DNA of 64,000 bases from Bufo bufo (lineage: Eukaryota; Chordata; Amphibia; Anura; Bufonidae), in assembly GCF_905171765.1 (NCBI RefSeq), contig NC_053395.1:182360156-182424155 (forward strand). The letters run 5' to 3'. Below the pieces are notes generated by a model. That model saw nothing but the letters and a program-made list of their open reading frames with translations, did not search any database and was not told where the DNA came from. Both the position numbers and the translations under genes were made by a program. Shown here in pieces: positions 1 through 11,913 of the stretch (positions are counted from its first letter, which is position 1; each line of letters opens with the position of its first letter).

Positions 1-1153
1 ATTTAAAAAATATATATTTTTGCAGTATGGACTGGACATTTTGGTGCCATTTAGTGCCATTGTGATATCACATATATTTTAACATTTTGATCCATTTTGA
101 TTTTTTTTGTCTCCATTTTGATTTTACGGTCTTTGGTTCCCCTTTCAGTTCTTTGGCTGGCTGCATTGGCCAGTTGTATGTGATAGATTAGGGTTATGTC
201 TCGGCCCCATTCCTTTTCTAAAAGTAGCTGTCTGCCGATGTCCTAACATTTAAAGGAGTTGTCCCATGACATTTAATCCCCTCTCCACGGGATAGGGGAT
301 GCATGTCCTCTGCTCTTCTCTAGGGGACTGCCAGAGAGAGCAGAATACAAGCACCTCGGCACAGGAGATGTCTGACCACTGATTCCCTTGCCAGTCACTA
401 GAACGGTGACTTGTGTCCCCCGTTTTAATGGTAAGACCTCTAACTCTATAGGGCTGGCGGGGATAGATGAGCACTTGTACTCAGCTCTTTGGCAACTCCA
501 TAAAGTTGAATGGAGCGGTGTACGTGCATCCCCTATGCTATGGATAGGGAATAAGTTGTCAAGGGAAAACCCATGTAATAAAAAATAAAAAAAAAAGAGA
601 AATTACATGCCAATGTTTGTTAATAATTATGGTAGATATTAAGTTAAAGAGCCCAATATTTTGTGTTTATATTATGCTTTTCAGGTTAACACACCAGTTT
701 AGTAGGTAATTCGAGCCAGGTGCTGCTAATAAAGTACAGGATGTACCCCCTCCATGTGAGAGCATAATTTTGTGGGTTGGACTGAATTTAATGCTTCTAC
801 CAATGCCAAGTGCAGCGATTTCACGCATCAACTATTGCTGGTCATCTGCTATATTGGAGCTTACAATTAAAAATGGCAACTATCCTGAATGTTCTTCACT
901 GGCAAAATAAATGCTGGTATTACAAATCTCAGATAACCAACCTACAATAATCCATATGCTTCTGTGCAATTGCTAATGATACTGATTAACCTGGCATTGT
1001 AATACTAAGACTTTGCAGTAGTGTAGGTGTCGGCTACCTCTGCTACGACAGCTATTGAAACTACAACTTCCAGCATGCACACTTGCCCAGTTGTACTTGG
1101 AGCTCCCATAGAAGTTAATGGATCATGCTGGGAGTTGTAGTTTCACAACAGTT
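1..1153. other. LNPK intron sequence, no feature recognised
   Basis: AT-rich non-coding DNA upstream of the first visible LNPK exon. I see no splice-flanked coding segment matching the N-terminal part of lunapark and no long open frame. A short inverted pair (around 1044-1062 and 1128-1146, an AACTACAACTCCCAGCATG-like motif and its complement) suggests a small decayed fold-back repeat. It is treated as intron because the next exon downstream is an internal LNPK exon. That is an inference, since the upstream exons are outside the window. Confidence 0.5.
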
Positions 1154-2070
1154 AGGCTGGTTTCACACGGGCGTTGCGGAAAAAGATGCGGGTGCGTTGC
1201 GGGAACATGCGCGAGTGCAAAACATTGTAATGCGTTTTGCACGCGCGTGAGAAAAATCGGCATGTTTGGTACCCGAACTTTACAGAAGTTCGGATTTGGG
1301 TTAGGTGTTGTGTAGATTGTATTATTTTCCCTTATAACATAGTTATAAGGGAAAATAATAGCATTCTTAATACAGAATGCTTAGTACAATAGGGCTGGAG
1401 GGGTTAAAAAAATTTATAAATAATTTAACTCGCCTTAATCCACTTGTTCGCGCAGCCCGGCTTCTCTTCTGTCGTCTTTTTTGAGGCATAGGACCTTTGA
1501 TGACGTCGCTGCGCTCATTACATGGTCCATCACATGATCTTTTACCATGGTGATGGATCATGTGACGGACCATGTGATGAGCTTAGTGACTCCATCAAAG
1601 GTCCTTTTCCTGTGCACAGCAAAGAAGAAGACAGAAGAGAAGCCGGGCTGCGTAAACAAGTGGATTAAGGTGAGTTAAATTATTATTTTTTTTTTTTAAA
1701 CCCCTTCGCCCCTATTGTACTATGCATTCTGTATTAAGAATGCTATTATTTTCCCTTATAACCATGTTATAAGGCAAAATAATAATGATCGGGTCCCCAT
1801 CCTGATCGTCTCCTACCAACCGTGCGTGAAAATCGCACTTGCTTGAGATTTTCACGCAGCCCCATTCACTTCTTTGGGGCCTGCGTTGCGTGAAAAACGC
1901 ACAATATAGAACATGCTGCGATTTTCACGCAACGCACAAGTGATGCGTGAAAATCACCGCTCATGTGCACAGCCCCATAGAAATGAATGGGTCCGGATTC
2001 AGTGCGGGTGCAATGCGTTCACCTCACGCATTGCACCCGCGTGGAAATCTTGCCGGTGTGAAAGGCGCCT
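1154..2070. mobile_element. composite fold-back element, family A copy 1
   Basis: The ends are imperfect inverted repeats: AGGCTGGTTTCACACGGGCG at the left and the complement of AGGCGCCTTTCACACCGGC at the right. Inside are further nested palindromes. One is an AT-rich one around TTTTCCCTTATAAC (about 1320-1365 and 1740-1790). Another is a pair of arms around 1425-1480 and 1625-1680 (AAGTGGATTAAGG and its complement). No open frame is credible. The same architecture recurs at 12752-14445, 40914-41820 and 53992-54953, so this is a dispersed non-autonomous DNA element. Superfamily not assigned. Confidence 0.75.
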
Positions 2071-2739
2071 TAAAGTTCTGGGGGTTGCTTACCCGTGCAA
2101 TAGTGTGTAGCTGCATATACTACAATTCCGCTCAAAAATCCACTTGCTGATTTTTGACACTGCTTTGCCCCAGATCTTGCCCTTTTGCATTTCGTCAAAA
2201 ACAGCTTTTGAACACTGAAAAAAAAAAAAAAGAAAACTAGAAACCGCTTGTTTTTTTTTTTACATACTGCATGCTTTATTTTTAATTGTGTTTTTATAAA
2301 ATAAATGTGTAGATTTTTTTTTTCTCTTTTAACCGCCTAACGCAGGATTGCGGTCCGGAGGCGGCAGCCCTGCGCTCAGCGACGCATATACGCGGCATCT
2401 TGCGTGAGCCGGGATTTCCTGTGAACGCGCGCACACAGGCGCGCGCGTTCACAGGATCGGAAGGTAAGAGAGTGGATATCCAGCCTGCCAGCGGCGATCG
2501 TTCGCTGGCAGGCTGGAGATGCGATTTTTTTTAACCTCTAACAGGTATATTAGACGCTGTTTTGATAACAGCGTCTAATATACCTGCTACCTGGTCCTCT
2601 GGTGGTCCCTTTTGCTTGGATCGACCACCAGAGGACACAGGTAGCTCAGTAAAGTAGCACCAAACACCACTACACTACACCTCCCCCCCTGTCACTTATT
2701 AACCCCTTATGAACCACTGATCACCCCATATAGACTCCC

Positions 2740-3310
2740 TGATCACCCCCCTGTCATTAATCACCCCCCTGTAAGGCTCCATTCAGACGTCCGTATGATT
2801 TTTACAGATCCACGGATACATGGATCGGATCCGCAAAACGCATACGGACGTCTGAATGGAGCCTTACAGGGGGGTGATCAATGACAGGGGGGTGATCACC
2901 ACATATACACTCCCTGATCACCCCCTGTCATTGATCACCCCCCTGTTATTGATCACCCCCCTGTAAGGCTCCATTCAGATGTCCGTATGATTTTTACGGA
3001 TCCACGGATACATGGATCGGATCCGCAAAACACATACGGACGTCTGAATGGAGCCTTACAGGGGGGTGATCAATGACAGGGGGGTGATCACCCATATAGA
3101 CTCCCTGATCACCCCCTGTCATTGATCACCCCCCTGTAATAAGGCTCCATTCAGACGTCCGTATGATTTTTACGGATCCACGGATACATGGATCGGATCC
3201 GCAAAACACATACGGATGTCTGAATGGAGCCTTACAGGGGTGGATAACCCATATAGACTCCCTGATCACCCCCCTGTCATTGATCACCTCCCTGTAAGGC
3301 TCCATTCAGA
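2740..3310. repeat. hairpin minisatellite, about 3 units
   Basis: Units start with TAAGGCTCCATTCAGACGTC at 2772, about 2966 and about 3142, and a partial unit starts near 3296. Each holds a 95-100-bp fold-back: the first 22 bases recur as complement at its end (GACGTCTGAATGGAGCCTTA). Spacers are short GGGGGGTGATCAATGACA repeats and their complements. The array is part of the TTAA-type element and is the inverted relative of the longer array at 46310-48170. Confidence 0.8.
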
Positions 3311-3848
3311 CATTTTTTTTGGCCCAAGTTAGCGGAAATTTATTTATTTATTTTTTTCTTACAAAGTCTCATATTCCACTAACTTGTGTCAAAAAAAAAA
3401 ATCTCACATGAACTCACCATACCCCTCACGTAATCCAAATGTGTAAAAATTTTTAGACATTTATATTCCAGACTTCTTCTCACGCTTTAGGGCCCCTAAA
3501 ATGCCAGGGCAGTATAAATACCCCACATGTGACCCCATTTCGGAAAGAAGACACCCCAACGTATTCCGTGAGGGGCATATTGAGTCCATGAAAGATTGAA
3601 ATTTTTGTCCCAAGTTAGCGGAAAGGGAGACTTTGTGAGAAAATACAAAAAAAAAAATCAATTTCCGCTAACTTGTGCCAAAAAAAAAAAAATTTCTATG
3701 AACTCGCCATGCCCCTCATTGAATACCTTGGGGTGTCTTCTTTCCAAAATGGGGTCACATGTGGGGTATTTATACTGCCCTGGCATTTTAGGGGCCCGAA
3801 AGCGTGAGAAGAAGTCTGGGATCCAAATGTCTTTGCGCATCTAGGCTG

Positions 3849-4130
3849 CAAAAAAGTGTCACACATCTGGTATCGCCGTACTCAGGAGAAGTTGGGGAAT
3901 GTGTTTTGGGGTGTCATTTTACATATACCCATGCTGGGTGAGATAAATATCTTGGTCAAATGCCAACTTTGTATAAAAAAAATGGGAAAAGTTGTCTTTT
4001 GCCAAGATATTTATCTCACCCAGCATTGGGTATATGTAAAATGACACCCCAAAACACATTCCCCAACTTCTCCTGAGTACGGTGATACCACATGTGTGAC
4101 ACTTTTTTCAGACTAGGTGGGCAAAGGGGC
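3849..4130. repeat. large imperfect palindrome inside TTAA element
   Basis: The sequence from TGCAAAAAAGTGTCACAC (3849) to the GATAAATATCTTGG segment near 3950 is repeated as complement from about 4000 to 4115, with a loop of about 50 bases. A transcript would form a stem of roughly 110 bp. The same palindrome recurs at about 45487-45755. Confidence 0.7.
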
Positions 4131-4568
4131 ACACATTCCAAAGAGCACCTTTCGGATTTCACAGGTCATTTTTTACACATTTTGATTTCAAACTACTTAC
4201 CACACATTAGGGCCCCTAGAAAATGACAAAGTCCTCATATTCCACTAACTTGTGACAAAAAATAAAAAATTCTAGGAACTCGCCATGCCCCTCACGGAAT
4301 ACCTTGGGGTGTCTTCTTTCCAAAATGGGGTCACTTGTGGGGTAGTTATACTGCCCTGGAAATTTAGGGGCCCTAATGTGTGCGAAGTAGTTTGAAATCA
4401 AAATCTGTAAAAAATGGCCGGTGAAATCCTAAAGGTGCTCTTTGGAATGTGGGCCCCTTTGCCCACCTAGGCTGCAAAAAAGTGTCACACATCTGGTATC
4501 GCCGTTCTCAGGAGAAGTTGGGGAATGTGTTTTGGGGTGTCATTTTACATATACCCATGCTGGGTGAG

Positions 4569-5022
4569 ATATGCTGAATCCAATTGAGCACATCTGGGAC
4601 ATCATGTCTCGCTCTATCCACCAACGTCACGTTGCACCACAGACTGTCCAGGAGTTGGCAGATGCTTTAGTCCAGGTCTGGGAGGAGATCCCTCAGGAGA
4701 CCGTCCGCCACCTCATCAGGAGCATGTACAGGCATTGTAGGGAGGTCATACAGGCACGTGGAGGCCACACACACTACTGAGCCTCATTTTGACTTGTTTT
4801 AAGGACATTACATCAAAGTTGGATCAGCCTGTAGTGTGTTTTTCCACTTTAATTTTGAGTGCGACTCCAAATCCAGACCTCCATGGGTTGAAAATTTGAT
4901 TTCCATTTTTTACTTTGTGTGATTTTGTTGTCAGCACATTCAACTATGTAAAGAAGAATATTTAATTAATTCAGATCTAGGATGTGTTATTTTTGTGTTC
5001 CCTTTATTTTTTTGAGCAGTGT
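4569..5022 (+). pseudogene. Tc1/mariner transposase 3' fragment
   Basis: Bases 4571-4780 encode 69 residues resembling the C-terminus of a Tc1/mariner DDE transposase. The motif NPIEHIWD holds the terminal acidic residue and is followed by VQELADALVQVWEEIPQ. Upstream residues, including the first two catalytic aspartates, are missing because the sequence joins the truncated TTAA element at 4568. The 3' non-coding tail runs to TTTTTTTGAGCAGTGTA near 5021, which looks like the terminal repeat of such elements. It is a dead 3' fragment and the start methionine is only the first one available. Family assignment is from the motif; the exact clade is not determined. Confidence 0.75.
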
Positions 5023-5239
5023 ATTTTATACACACACACTCCCACCCCCTCTGTAAACAAGGTCTAGGGCTAAAGAGAACTAGTGCAGAATTATATATTT
5101 TATTTGATAGAGATATATATATATATATTTCTTTAGCCCTAGACCTGTAGTTTACATATGGCGACTTCTCATCAGTTTGAGGATCTTCAAGCACAACTTC
5201 TTGGGAGTCTTACAAATGAAATAAAGATTTTACAGCTCT

Positions 5240-5660
5240 CACAGAAAATGAAGCTTTAACCTTTTAAGACAAGCGGGCAAGTTTCCGAAATGTTTTCCTC
5301 TTATTGAGTTTTCACAGCATTTGGAGCAAGCTAATTGCTTCTGCTAATAAATAATCTACAATCGATGCTGACAGCAGTTAATTGGCACCGAGACTTTATT
5401 CAGCAAAGCGCTTGGCTAACGACCTTCTTTAAATTAATAGCATTAAATGGTACGAGGAAATAAATCTGAGAAATTGCCTGTCATTTGCTGTCATGTCTAA
5501 TAACTTCCGATAATGATGGCTGATAGATTTTTGCAGATTTCATTATTGAAGTTGCTGCATGTAATTATTCTCCTCATTATATGTAAACAATTAGCAACAT
5601 TTGGTGTTTCCTTGCAATAAAGCCGTTAAATACCAACGATACATTTCTATCCTTTCTTTT
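5240..5660. promoter_or_regulatory. candidate conserved non-coding element in LNPK intron
   Basis: This is a non-repetitive, AT-rich block of about 420 bases between repeats. It contains many homeodomain-type cores (GTTAATTGGC, AAATTAATAGCATTAAAT, GTAATTATTC, CAATTAGC), two close CTGTCA motifs (complement of the MEIS site TGACAG) near 5480-5492, and ATGATGGCTGATAG. It looks unlike the decayed repeats around it. The functional reading is inference: intergenic and intronic enhancers around LNPK serve the neighbouring HOXD cluster in vertebrates. No alignment was possible here. Confidence 0.35.
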
Positions 5661-6021
5661 AAAGAGCTTTAGTAGCGGAAGATCTGAGAAAGGAGTACTG
5701 CTCTGTATTACGTGAGATGCTTGTAGAGTAGGTATTATCTCTGGAAATGGCCTAGATTCAGCTCTGCTAATGCTGACTGTTTTCTGTTATTTAAAGCCTA
5801 CTTGTGCTAAGGACACATTTAACAAGTATCTATCACAACGGGTTAATGTCGTTTATTAATGAAAAAAATCACCTGCTTTGTTCCTGCGTCCATGATGGGG
5901 ACAGTTGGCTGTGACATGCTCTTAGGGCTGATTCATGTGATTGGCCTGAGAAACGCGGACTGTGTGTCAGCAGCATCTCCCAGACCAATCACGTCGCCCC
6001 CTGACCTGAACTGACTGCATT

Positions 6022-6326
6022 AGGCCTCCTGCACACCACCGTAGGTGTCCTGTTGCCGTATTGCAGATCCACAATACATGGGCACTGTTCCATTTGCATT
6101 CCGCATCACGGATGCGGACCCATTGACTTGAATGGGTCCGCAAATCCGGAGATGCGGAACGGAAGCACTACGGAGTGCTTCTGTGGTGTTCTGTTCCGTG
6201 CTTCCGTTCCGCAAGAAGATTGAACCTGTTCTATAGTTTTGTGGAACGAACGGATCGCGAACCCCATTTAAGTGAATGGGCCTGCGATCTGCATGCGGCT
6301 GGCCCACGTTCGTGTGCAGGAGGCCT
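6022..6326. mobile_element. fold-back miniature element (MITE-like)
   Basis: Terminal inverted repeats are AGGCCTCCTGCACACCACCG and the complement of AGGCCTCCTGCACACGAACG. Inner arms around ATGGGTCCGC (near 6135) also pair with the right half. There is no coding capacity. It belongs to the group of elements with a (T/G)CACACG-type terminus found throughout the window. Confidence 0.75.
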
Positions 6327-6415
6327 TATAGTGATTTATGATAGTAAGTTCCTATCTAATTGTGGGTCTTTTGTACTGTACTCATGATAATGTGAGCACA
6401 GAAAAAGACAAGTAG

Positions 6416-6437
6416 TGTATGTATATGTGTGTGTGTA

Positions 6438-6505
<68 letters not shown>
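6416..6505. repeat. (GT)n / (AT)n microsatellite
   Basis: A GT-rich run (GTATGTGTGTGTGTGT) passes directly into about 55 bases of uninterrupted AT dinucleotides. Confidence 0.95.
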
Positions 6506-6507
<2 letters not shown>

Positions 6508-6526
6508 GTAAATATATATTAGTAAA

Positions 6527-6986
6527 TATTGTATTTTTTCACTTTATAAGACACACCTTTTAGAGTAGGGAAATTAAATAAGAAAAAAAATACTTTTCGT
6601 CAGCCCCCTATCAGAGTTAAAATTAAATAAATTAACTTTCTGCTCCTTCTCTGCTGCCTCTCTGAAGATCTGATGTTCTATCCAGCACTCACTGCTCCCT
6701 GGTCTTCCCCGGACCCGCGCTGCACTGTGACCTGGCTGTGTACAATGTCAAGTCATAGTTCGCACACTACGTCCTAAAGCTGTACACAGTCGGGACATTT
6801 GCAGCGCCCGGATGAAGACCAGGGAGCGGCGAGTACTGGCAGTGCTACAGTCACCGCTCCCTGCACCTCCTGCATACTAGTGAGCGCTATCATGATGAAA
6901 GCCTCACTAGTATTTGCTTTGTAAGAAACATTGCCATTTTTCCTCTACTTTTGGAGGAAATTCTTATAAAGCGTAAAATATGGTGT
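6527..6986. mobile_element. fold-back miniature element
   Basis: The left end, TATTTTTTCACTTTATAAGA, is matched by the complement of the right end near 6962-6984 (TATTTTACGCTTTATAAGA). The middle is GC-rich non-coding sequence with paired GCGCCCGGATGAAGACCAGG and CTGGTCTTCCCCGG segments. It is non-autonomous and its superfamily is uncertain. Confidence 0.6.
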
Positions 6987-7902
6987 GTGTGTATTGTATA
7001 TGTTCACACACAATCCCTTTTCCAGAGCACTTTTCCTCAGTCTCTGGTTTCAGCCCCCTCGATCTCTGAACCAAACGGCAGCAGAAACAGTTGTTATCCC
7101 TTCAAAAGGAAAAAAACATAGTGCAGACCCACAAGTAAAAGTATTCTCTGTGTTTTTATTATACTTACAAAGTCTGTTCTTTCAACATTGCACATAAAAA
7201 ATGGTTTTCCTGCCCGACCCGGGTTTCGCTACCTGCTTCGTCTGCCAGAGCATTGTGGAGCTGCAGAGAGAAGTTAAACGTTTAAATAACTTTTCAGCGG
7301 AAACTGCTGGGGTGCAAAGGAACCGTAACCAGCAGCGGGGACCAGTTAAGTAAGAGCCCCACTGGGGGTTTGTTGGTGTATTCTAGCACAATACAAATGT
7401 TGCTCTCTGGCCTCCAAATGGTTAAAAATACATTTATTTCTTTATATATTATTTATTTTATACTCTCCTCTCCAGTCTCCCACTATTGCCATTCTGAATG
7501 TGCCCGGGTCACCGCTGTGCTCCACTTCCTGCTTTTTGTTCTTAACATTGCTGGGAATGCTGCTAAGCCAATCACAGGGGGCAGAGATCGCCTGTCTCAG
7601 CCACTGATTTGACTAAGTGGTATTCCCATTGCAATTTCTTGCAATGTCGAGAACAGGAGCTTGAATGGGAGCTCAGTAGAGACCAGCGGCAGGGCATTGG
7701 TGAGGTCAGTGTAAGCTATGAAACGGAGTTATGATCGTGCTGAAATACCTCTTTAATATTAATTGATTTAAGCAGGTCATGTCAAACAGGAAATGAATAT
7801 GTACTTCCTGAAACGTTATTTAACTTTTATTTGTTTGTGCTCAGTGAAACACATGCTGGTCTCATAGATGCACAGCTTATTACTCTACATAATATGTGCC
7901 CC
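6987..7902. other. intronic DNA without recognised gene
   Basis: Mixed unique and possibly repeat-derived sequence. A GCGAAACCCGGG-like motif on the minus strand near 7216-7230 resembles the end of a hammerhead-type motif but lacks the required core (see rejected items). No splice-flanked LNPK coding segment was found. Confidence 0.4.
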
Positions 7903-8413
7903 TTAAAGGGGTTGTCGGGGATTGGGAAGATTGGTGTGTGTGGACAACTGTGCCCTAAATTTTACACTCATGCCTCTCCTACCTTTACCAAACAATTCTT
8001 ATGCCACTTTTGCCATTGAAAAAATCCCAGCCGGAAGTGCCGTTTTTCTTAGTCAGTGACGTACCGGTTCCCTTTCTGCCGAGCGAAGCCTCCTCTTCCG
8101 CCCAGCAGTGAGCCCGATGATGTCACCAGCACTGATGGGCGGGCTTTAGCGCTGCCCTAGCCTGTAAAATGGCTATGGCAGAGCTAAAGCCCGCCCATCA
8201 TAGCCGGTGATGTCACCGAACACACTGCTGGGCGGAAGCCTCTGCCCGGTAGTTTGTTATGGTAAACAAAAGAGCCCTTGCCCTGTGCGATCCTGCTCAG
8301 GGCAAGGGAGGGCATCGGAGCATGAACTGCTCCGATGCTAACCTTAGGGGGGCTGCCTGGATGAAATTATGGGTATGTCCGGGTTCAGCTCTGAACCCGG
8401 ACAACCCCTTTAA
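7903..8413. mobile_element. TTAA-ended fold-back element
   Basis: The ends are TTAAAGGGGTTGTC and GACAACCCCTTTAA. Inner arms pair strongly: AAAGCCCGCCCATCA near 8187-8201 is the complement of the TGATGGGCGGGCTTT segment near 8133-8147. It is non-coding. TTAA at both ends fits a piggyBac- or Kolobok-type target duplication. Confidence 0.75.
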
Positions 8414-8550
8414 GTAAGTAGGATTGAGGCAGGACATGGTTTTCAGCTTCTGAAATGTGTTCAAAGGTTTCCATTCGCAGACTACAAGCAGATATCTTTT
8501 AAAATGAAATTTGAATGAATATTTTCAAGCTACATTATTATACACTAAAG

Positions 8551-9156
8551 TTAAAGAGGACCTTTCACCGATCCTGACATTGTGAACGAAGTATCATGAC
8601 ATATACAGCAGCGCCCAGGGATCTCACTGCACTTACTATTATCCCTGGGCACCGCTCCGTTCTCCCGTTATGTCCTCCGGTATGTTCGGGGACTTGGTTA
8701 TAGTAGGCGGAGACTTAGGGGACTTGGTTATAGTAGGCGGAGTCTGCCCTTGTTCTGCTGGGCGTTTCCTTCTCCTAGGCTGTAGCGCTGGCCAATCGCA
8801 GCGCAGAGCTCACAGCCTGGGAGCAGAACAAGGGCAGACTCAGGGGACTTGGTTATAGTAGGCGGAGTCTGCCCTTGTTCTGCTGGGCGTTTCCTTCTCC
8901 TAGGCTGTAGCGCTGGCCAATCGCAGCGCAGAGCTCACAGCCTGGGAGCAGAACAAGGGCAGACTCCACCTACTATAACCAAGTCCCCTAAGTCTCTGCC
9001 TACTATAACAAAGTTCCCGAACATACCGGAGGACATAACGGGAGAACGGAGCGGCGCCCAGGGATAATAGTAAGTGCAGTGAGATCCCTGGGCGCCGCTC
9101 TACATGTCATGATACTTAGTTCACAATGTCAGGATCGGTGAAAGGTCCTCTTTAAC
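8551..9156. mobile_element. TTAA-ended fold-back element with ~50-bp terminal repeats
   Basis: The left end TTAAAGAGGACCTTTCACCG continues for about 50 bases and is almost perfectly repeated as complement at 9105-9156. Inside, a 126-bp segment beginning GGGACTTGGTTATAGTAGGC is present twice in tandem (8718-8843 and 8844-8967). Each segment is itself palindromic around CTGTAGCGCTGGCC. A shorter relative (51097-51412) has the same termini. No protein is encoded. Confidence 0.85.
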
Positions 9157-11351
9157 CGGTCATCAGATTTCAACTTGCTAAACTGCTATAACAGCTATAT
9201 AGGGGCTAGAGAGACTTTTCAGAATATGTCTATGTATAGCATCCGTAGTGACAAATACCCTAGCTTAGAAATGGACGCTTTCACAGCTCCTGCTAGGTGT
9301 CATTGACACCTATGACTTCTCCTGTGTCATTCCTTGTCCCCTGAAAAGCCATCGATAAATTAAAGATGGGATAAGGGGGCTATCAATATCACAGGACACT
9401 TGAATACTGAAGAAGCACCGAGTAGAAACTTAGTCATTTGTACACAATACAAGAGGTATATATGGATTTATTCTGAAACTGCTCAAGCCCCCCCATATAG
9501 GAGTCGTGGGTCAAAACAGAATTTGGGTTAGTTTTTACGTTTTTTATTTTTATGTTTGTACATAACTGGAACAGTCTTGGGGCTTAATCCATGTGTAATT
9601 GTTTCCTAATCTGATCCTTGTCTCATAACCAGAGAAAAAAATGTTCCAAAAAGAGAGATTAGAAGCTATTAGGCTGTAAGCTGAGAGCCACGTCCTATAC
9701 ACTAAAGGCATTAGACTTTTTTAAATTGAGAACCTGGTCTATGATTAACTATTTTGAGCAAAGCTGAAGTTGTATTAATGCAAGTGTATACGTCCATACT
9801 GTACAACTTTCCTGATTTTAAGATTCATCTTTTCTCCAGCAGCTTGCACAACCTGTTCCTGTCTTCCCAGTTATAATAGACAGGTGTATATATACATTGC
9901 AGAAATGGGATAATGTTTAGTACTTTCTTAACTCTGGCTTGGGGGAAACAAATACAAAAACACATTAAACTGTAGGCTATCAAATGATCTGTCTGAAGTA
10001 AAGATCAGATGCATCACACGAGGTCAGTGACTGGCTGCAGGGGGCACATGTTGTCAACAAGATGTCACCGCTGCAGCCAGGTAAATTAAAGCCTGGTCGG
10101 AGTTGCGGGTGGGATCTGTCAGGAAAGTACTTGCCTGTTCTTTAATTCCGGCGAATCCTATGCGTTATTTGTTTCCTCCTGAAACTGGATAACCATTTTT
10201 AAGCAAGCTAATTGTTCTGAAATACTTTGTGTAGAACTCCCAACATTAAATGAGTAAAAGAGAGGGTTTTACATGACTATACTATTGGACTAGCCTTGGG
10301 ATAGGCTAACCATATCACACTGGTGGGGATCTGATTCCAGGCACCTTCACAGATCAGCTGATTGAACAGACCAGGCGTCCCCTCCATTTTTACATGATGC
10401 AGAATGGGACGGAGCTGCTGTGAACTGTAAGGGGCTGTTCATGTGACATTTTAGCGATCCACTGGGCTGTCTGCCAGGAGATATGTTTGAGTATCTGAAA
10501 ATGGTATTCGGATGTATCCCTCAGAAGATTTACTTTGTTGGAGCAAAGGGAGTCCAAAAGATTAAATGTTGGACTCCATTTGACCAGAAAGTAGGTAAAA
10601 TGAAGTTTAAATTAAATTCTCTTTGCTTTACTGAAGTGAATGGATTTGTTGAGGGACATGTTTGAATACCCTTTTCAGTTATTGAAGCATGTTCCCCTGG
10701 CAGAAATCCCAGTGGAGAGCTAAAGCGTAATGCGAACAGCCCCTAATACCACATACAGCCACTACCAGTAGGAAAGGCCATCTATTGCCCATAGCAGTCC
10801 TTCATCATCCAGGAATTAATGCTATAACGGCCCTACAGGCTACCGGTGTCGTCATTTTCGTAAATGTAGCATAGATCTTTCTTTTTTTTTTTTTTTTTTG
10901 CGCCTATTCATTGTTTATGGGATGATATCATATATTGTGTAATGTGTAAAGTTTGTATGAAAAGCTTTTACTTCTTGTTACCTTTTGATCTGTGGTGTTA
11001 GGCTCTGAATGTTTAGGTTACTATACTGCGGGAGCAAGTTAAAATCGTGTCACGGGGAGTATTCTATAGCACCTTACCCTCTAATACTTTGCCTCCATCA
11101 TAAGTACATACAGCATAGCATGTAAATAATATCACAGTAATATGACCCATTATTCACACCAGACTGGTAAATGCAGTACTGATTAAGTCAAGCTAGAGGT
11201 GAATAAATACCAATTATATCAAATAGCTTATGGTTAACGTTCTCTCTGATTTGTAGTGTGTGTGTGTGTGTATTTATTTATTTATTTTTAAATTAGCTTT
11301 TTCCCTTTTTTTTATTTTTTTATTTTTTTATCAAGCTCAGACAAGCATTAA
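9157..11351. other. LNPK intron, mostly unique sequence
   Basis: AT-rich intronic DNA with no LNPK exon recognised. The block at about 9960-10260 is non-repetitive and contains TTTAATTCC, AGCTAATTG and TGTTGTCAACA-type motifs, so it could be a conserved non-coding element; this is weak inference. Simple T-rich and GT/TTTA runs occur at 10865-10890 and 11255-11330. Confidence 0.4.
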
Positions 11352-11707
11352 GTAGGTTATCCAAACCCTATAATGGCCCCTCACACAGGTTGTACTTGCC
11401 TTGCTCCCCGGCATCTCCCCGTCATGTGGATCTAAACATCCGGGGGTGGGGAAGCCGCCAATAGCAGGCCGCTACGGGAACGAGCCTCCCCAGCATTGCG
11501 GGTGACGCTAGGGAGGCTCGTCCCCATCGTGGCCTGCTATTGGCTGCCCTCTGAGCCCTTCCCCCCTCCCCCCCCCACTGGATGTTTTGATCCGCGCAAT
11601 GGGGAGATGCAGTGGCGGGCATCAGGAGCGACATTGATGCCAGGGAGCAAGGTAAGTACAACCTGTGTGAGGGGCCCGGGCATTATAGGGGTTGGATAAC
11701 CCCTTTT
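11352..11707. mobile_element. fold-back element, GGTTATCC-ended family copy 1
   Basis: The left end AGGTTATCCAAACCCTATAA pairs with the right end TTATAGGGGTTGGATAACCCC. The middle contains complementary GAGGCTCGT and ACGAGCCTC arms around GCGTCACCCGC-like sequence. A diverged relative lies at 16823-17175. Confidence 0.75.
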
Positions 11708-11913
11708 AAAGCTTCTTCCGGCTGTGATACATTTCTGTAGAGTTTGCCTCTGTGACATCTTTGACTCTTTGCTTTTCCACCACATGCCTCTCATGCTAGT
11801 CCAGCGGGCTGCTTGTTGTCTACTATGTAATGCTCACATCCACATGTTAGATGTAAATTAGCTTGTCTCTCATGTCAAATACTTTGGAGACAGCAAAAGA
11901 ACCGCACCGCAAT

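Larger units (their letters stand above)
2333..4568. mobile_element. TTAA-type element with hairpin minisatellite, truncated copy
   Basis: It begins directly after TTAA (2329-2332) with CCGCCTAACGCAGGATTG, which matches the complement of the right end of the full element at 44638-48572. It then carries the same modules in the opposite orientation: a palindromic CCTGCCAGCG segment, a TATTAGACGCTG palindrome, three minisatellite units, and several segments rich in TAGCGGAAAT and ACTGCCCTGGCATT motifs. The copy stops abruptly at about 4568, where a Tc1/mariner fragment begins, so the other end is lost. No transposase is encoded. TTAA target use is known for piggyBac and Kolobok superfamilies; which one applies is not decided here. 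Confidence 0.7.

Noticed and set aside
3461..3844. Overlapping open frames on both strands around 3460-3840
   Set aside because: They arise from symmetric repeat text in the TTAA element and recur in the copy at 45240-46167.
7214..7252. Hammerhead-like text on the minus strand (CAGACGA ... GCGAAACCCGGGTC)
   Set aside because: The core would need CTGANGA but has A at the second position, stem II does not pair from its first position, and stem I is absent.
10483..10665. Small open frame in the LNPK intron, as a missing upstream exon
   Set aside because: No similarity to the membrane or coiled-coil part of lunapark and no fitting splice sites.
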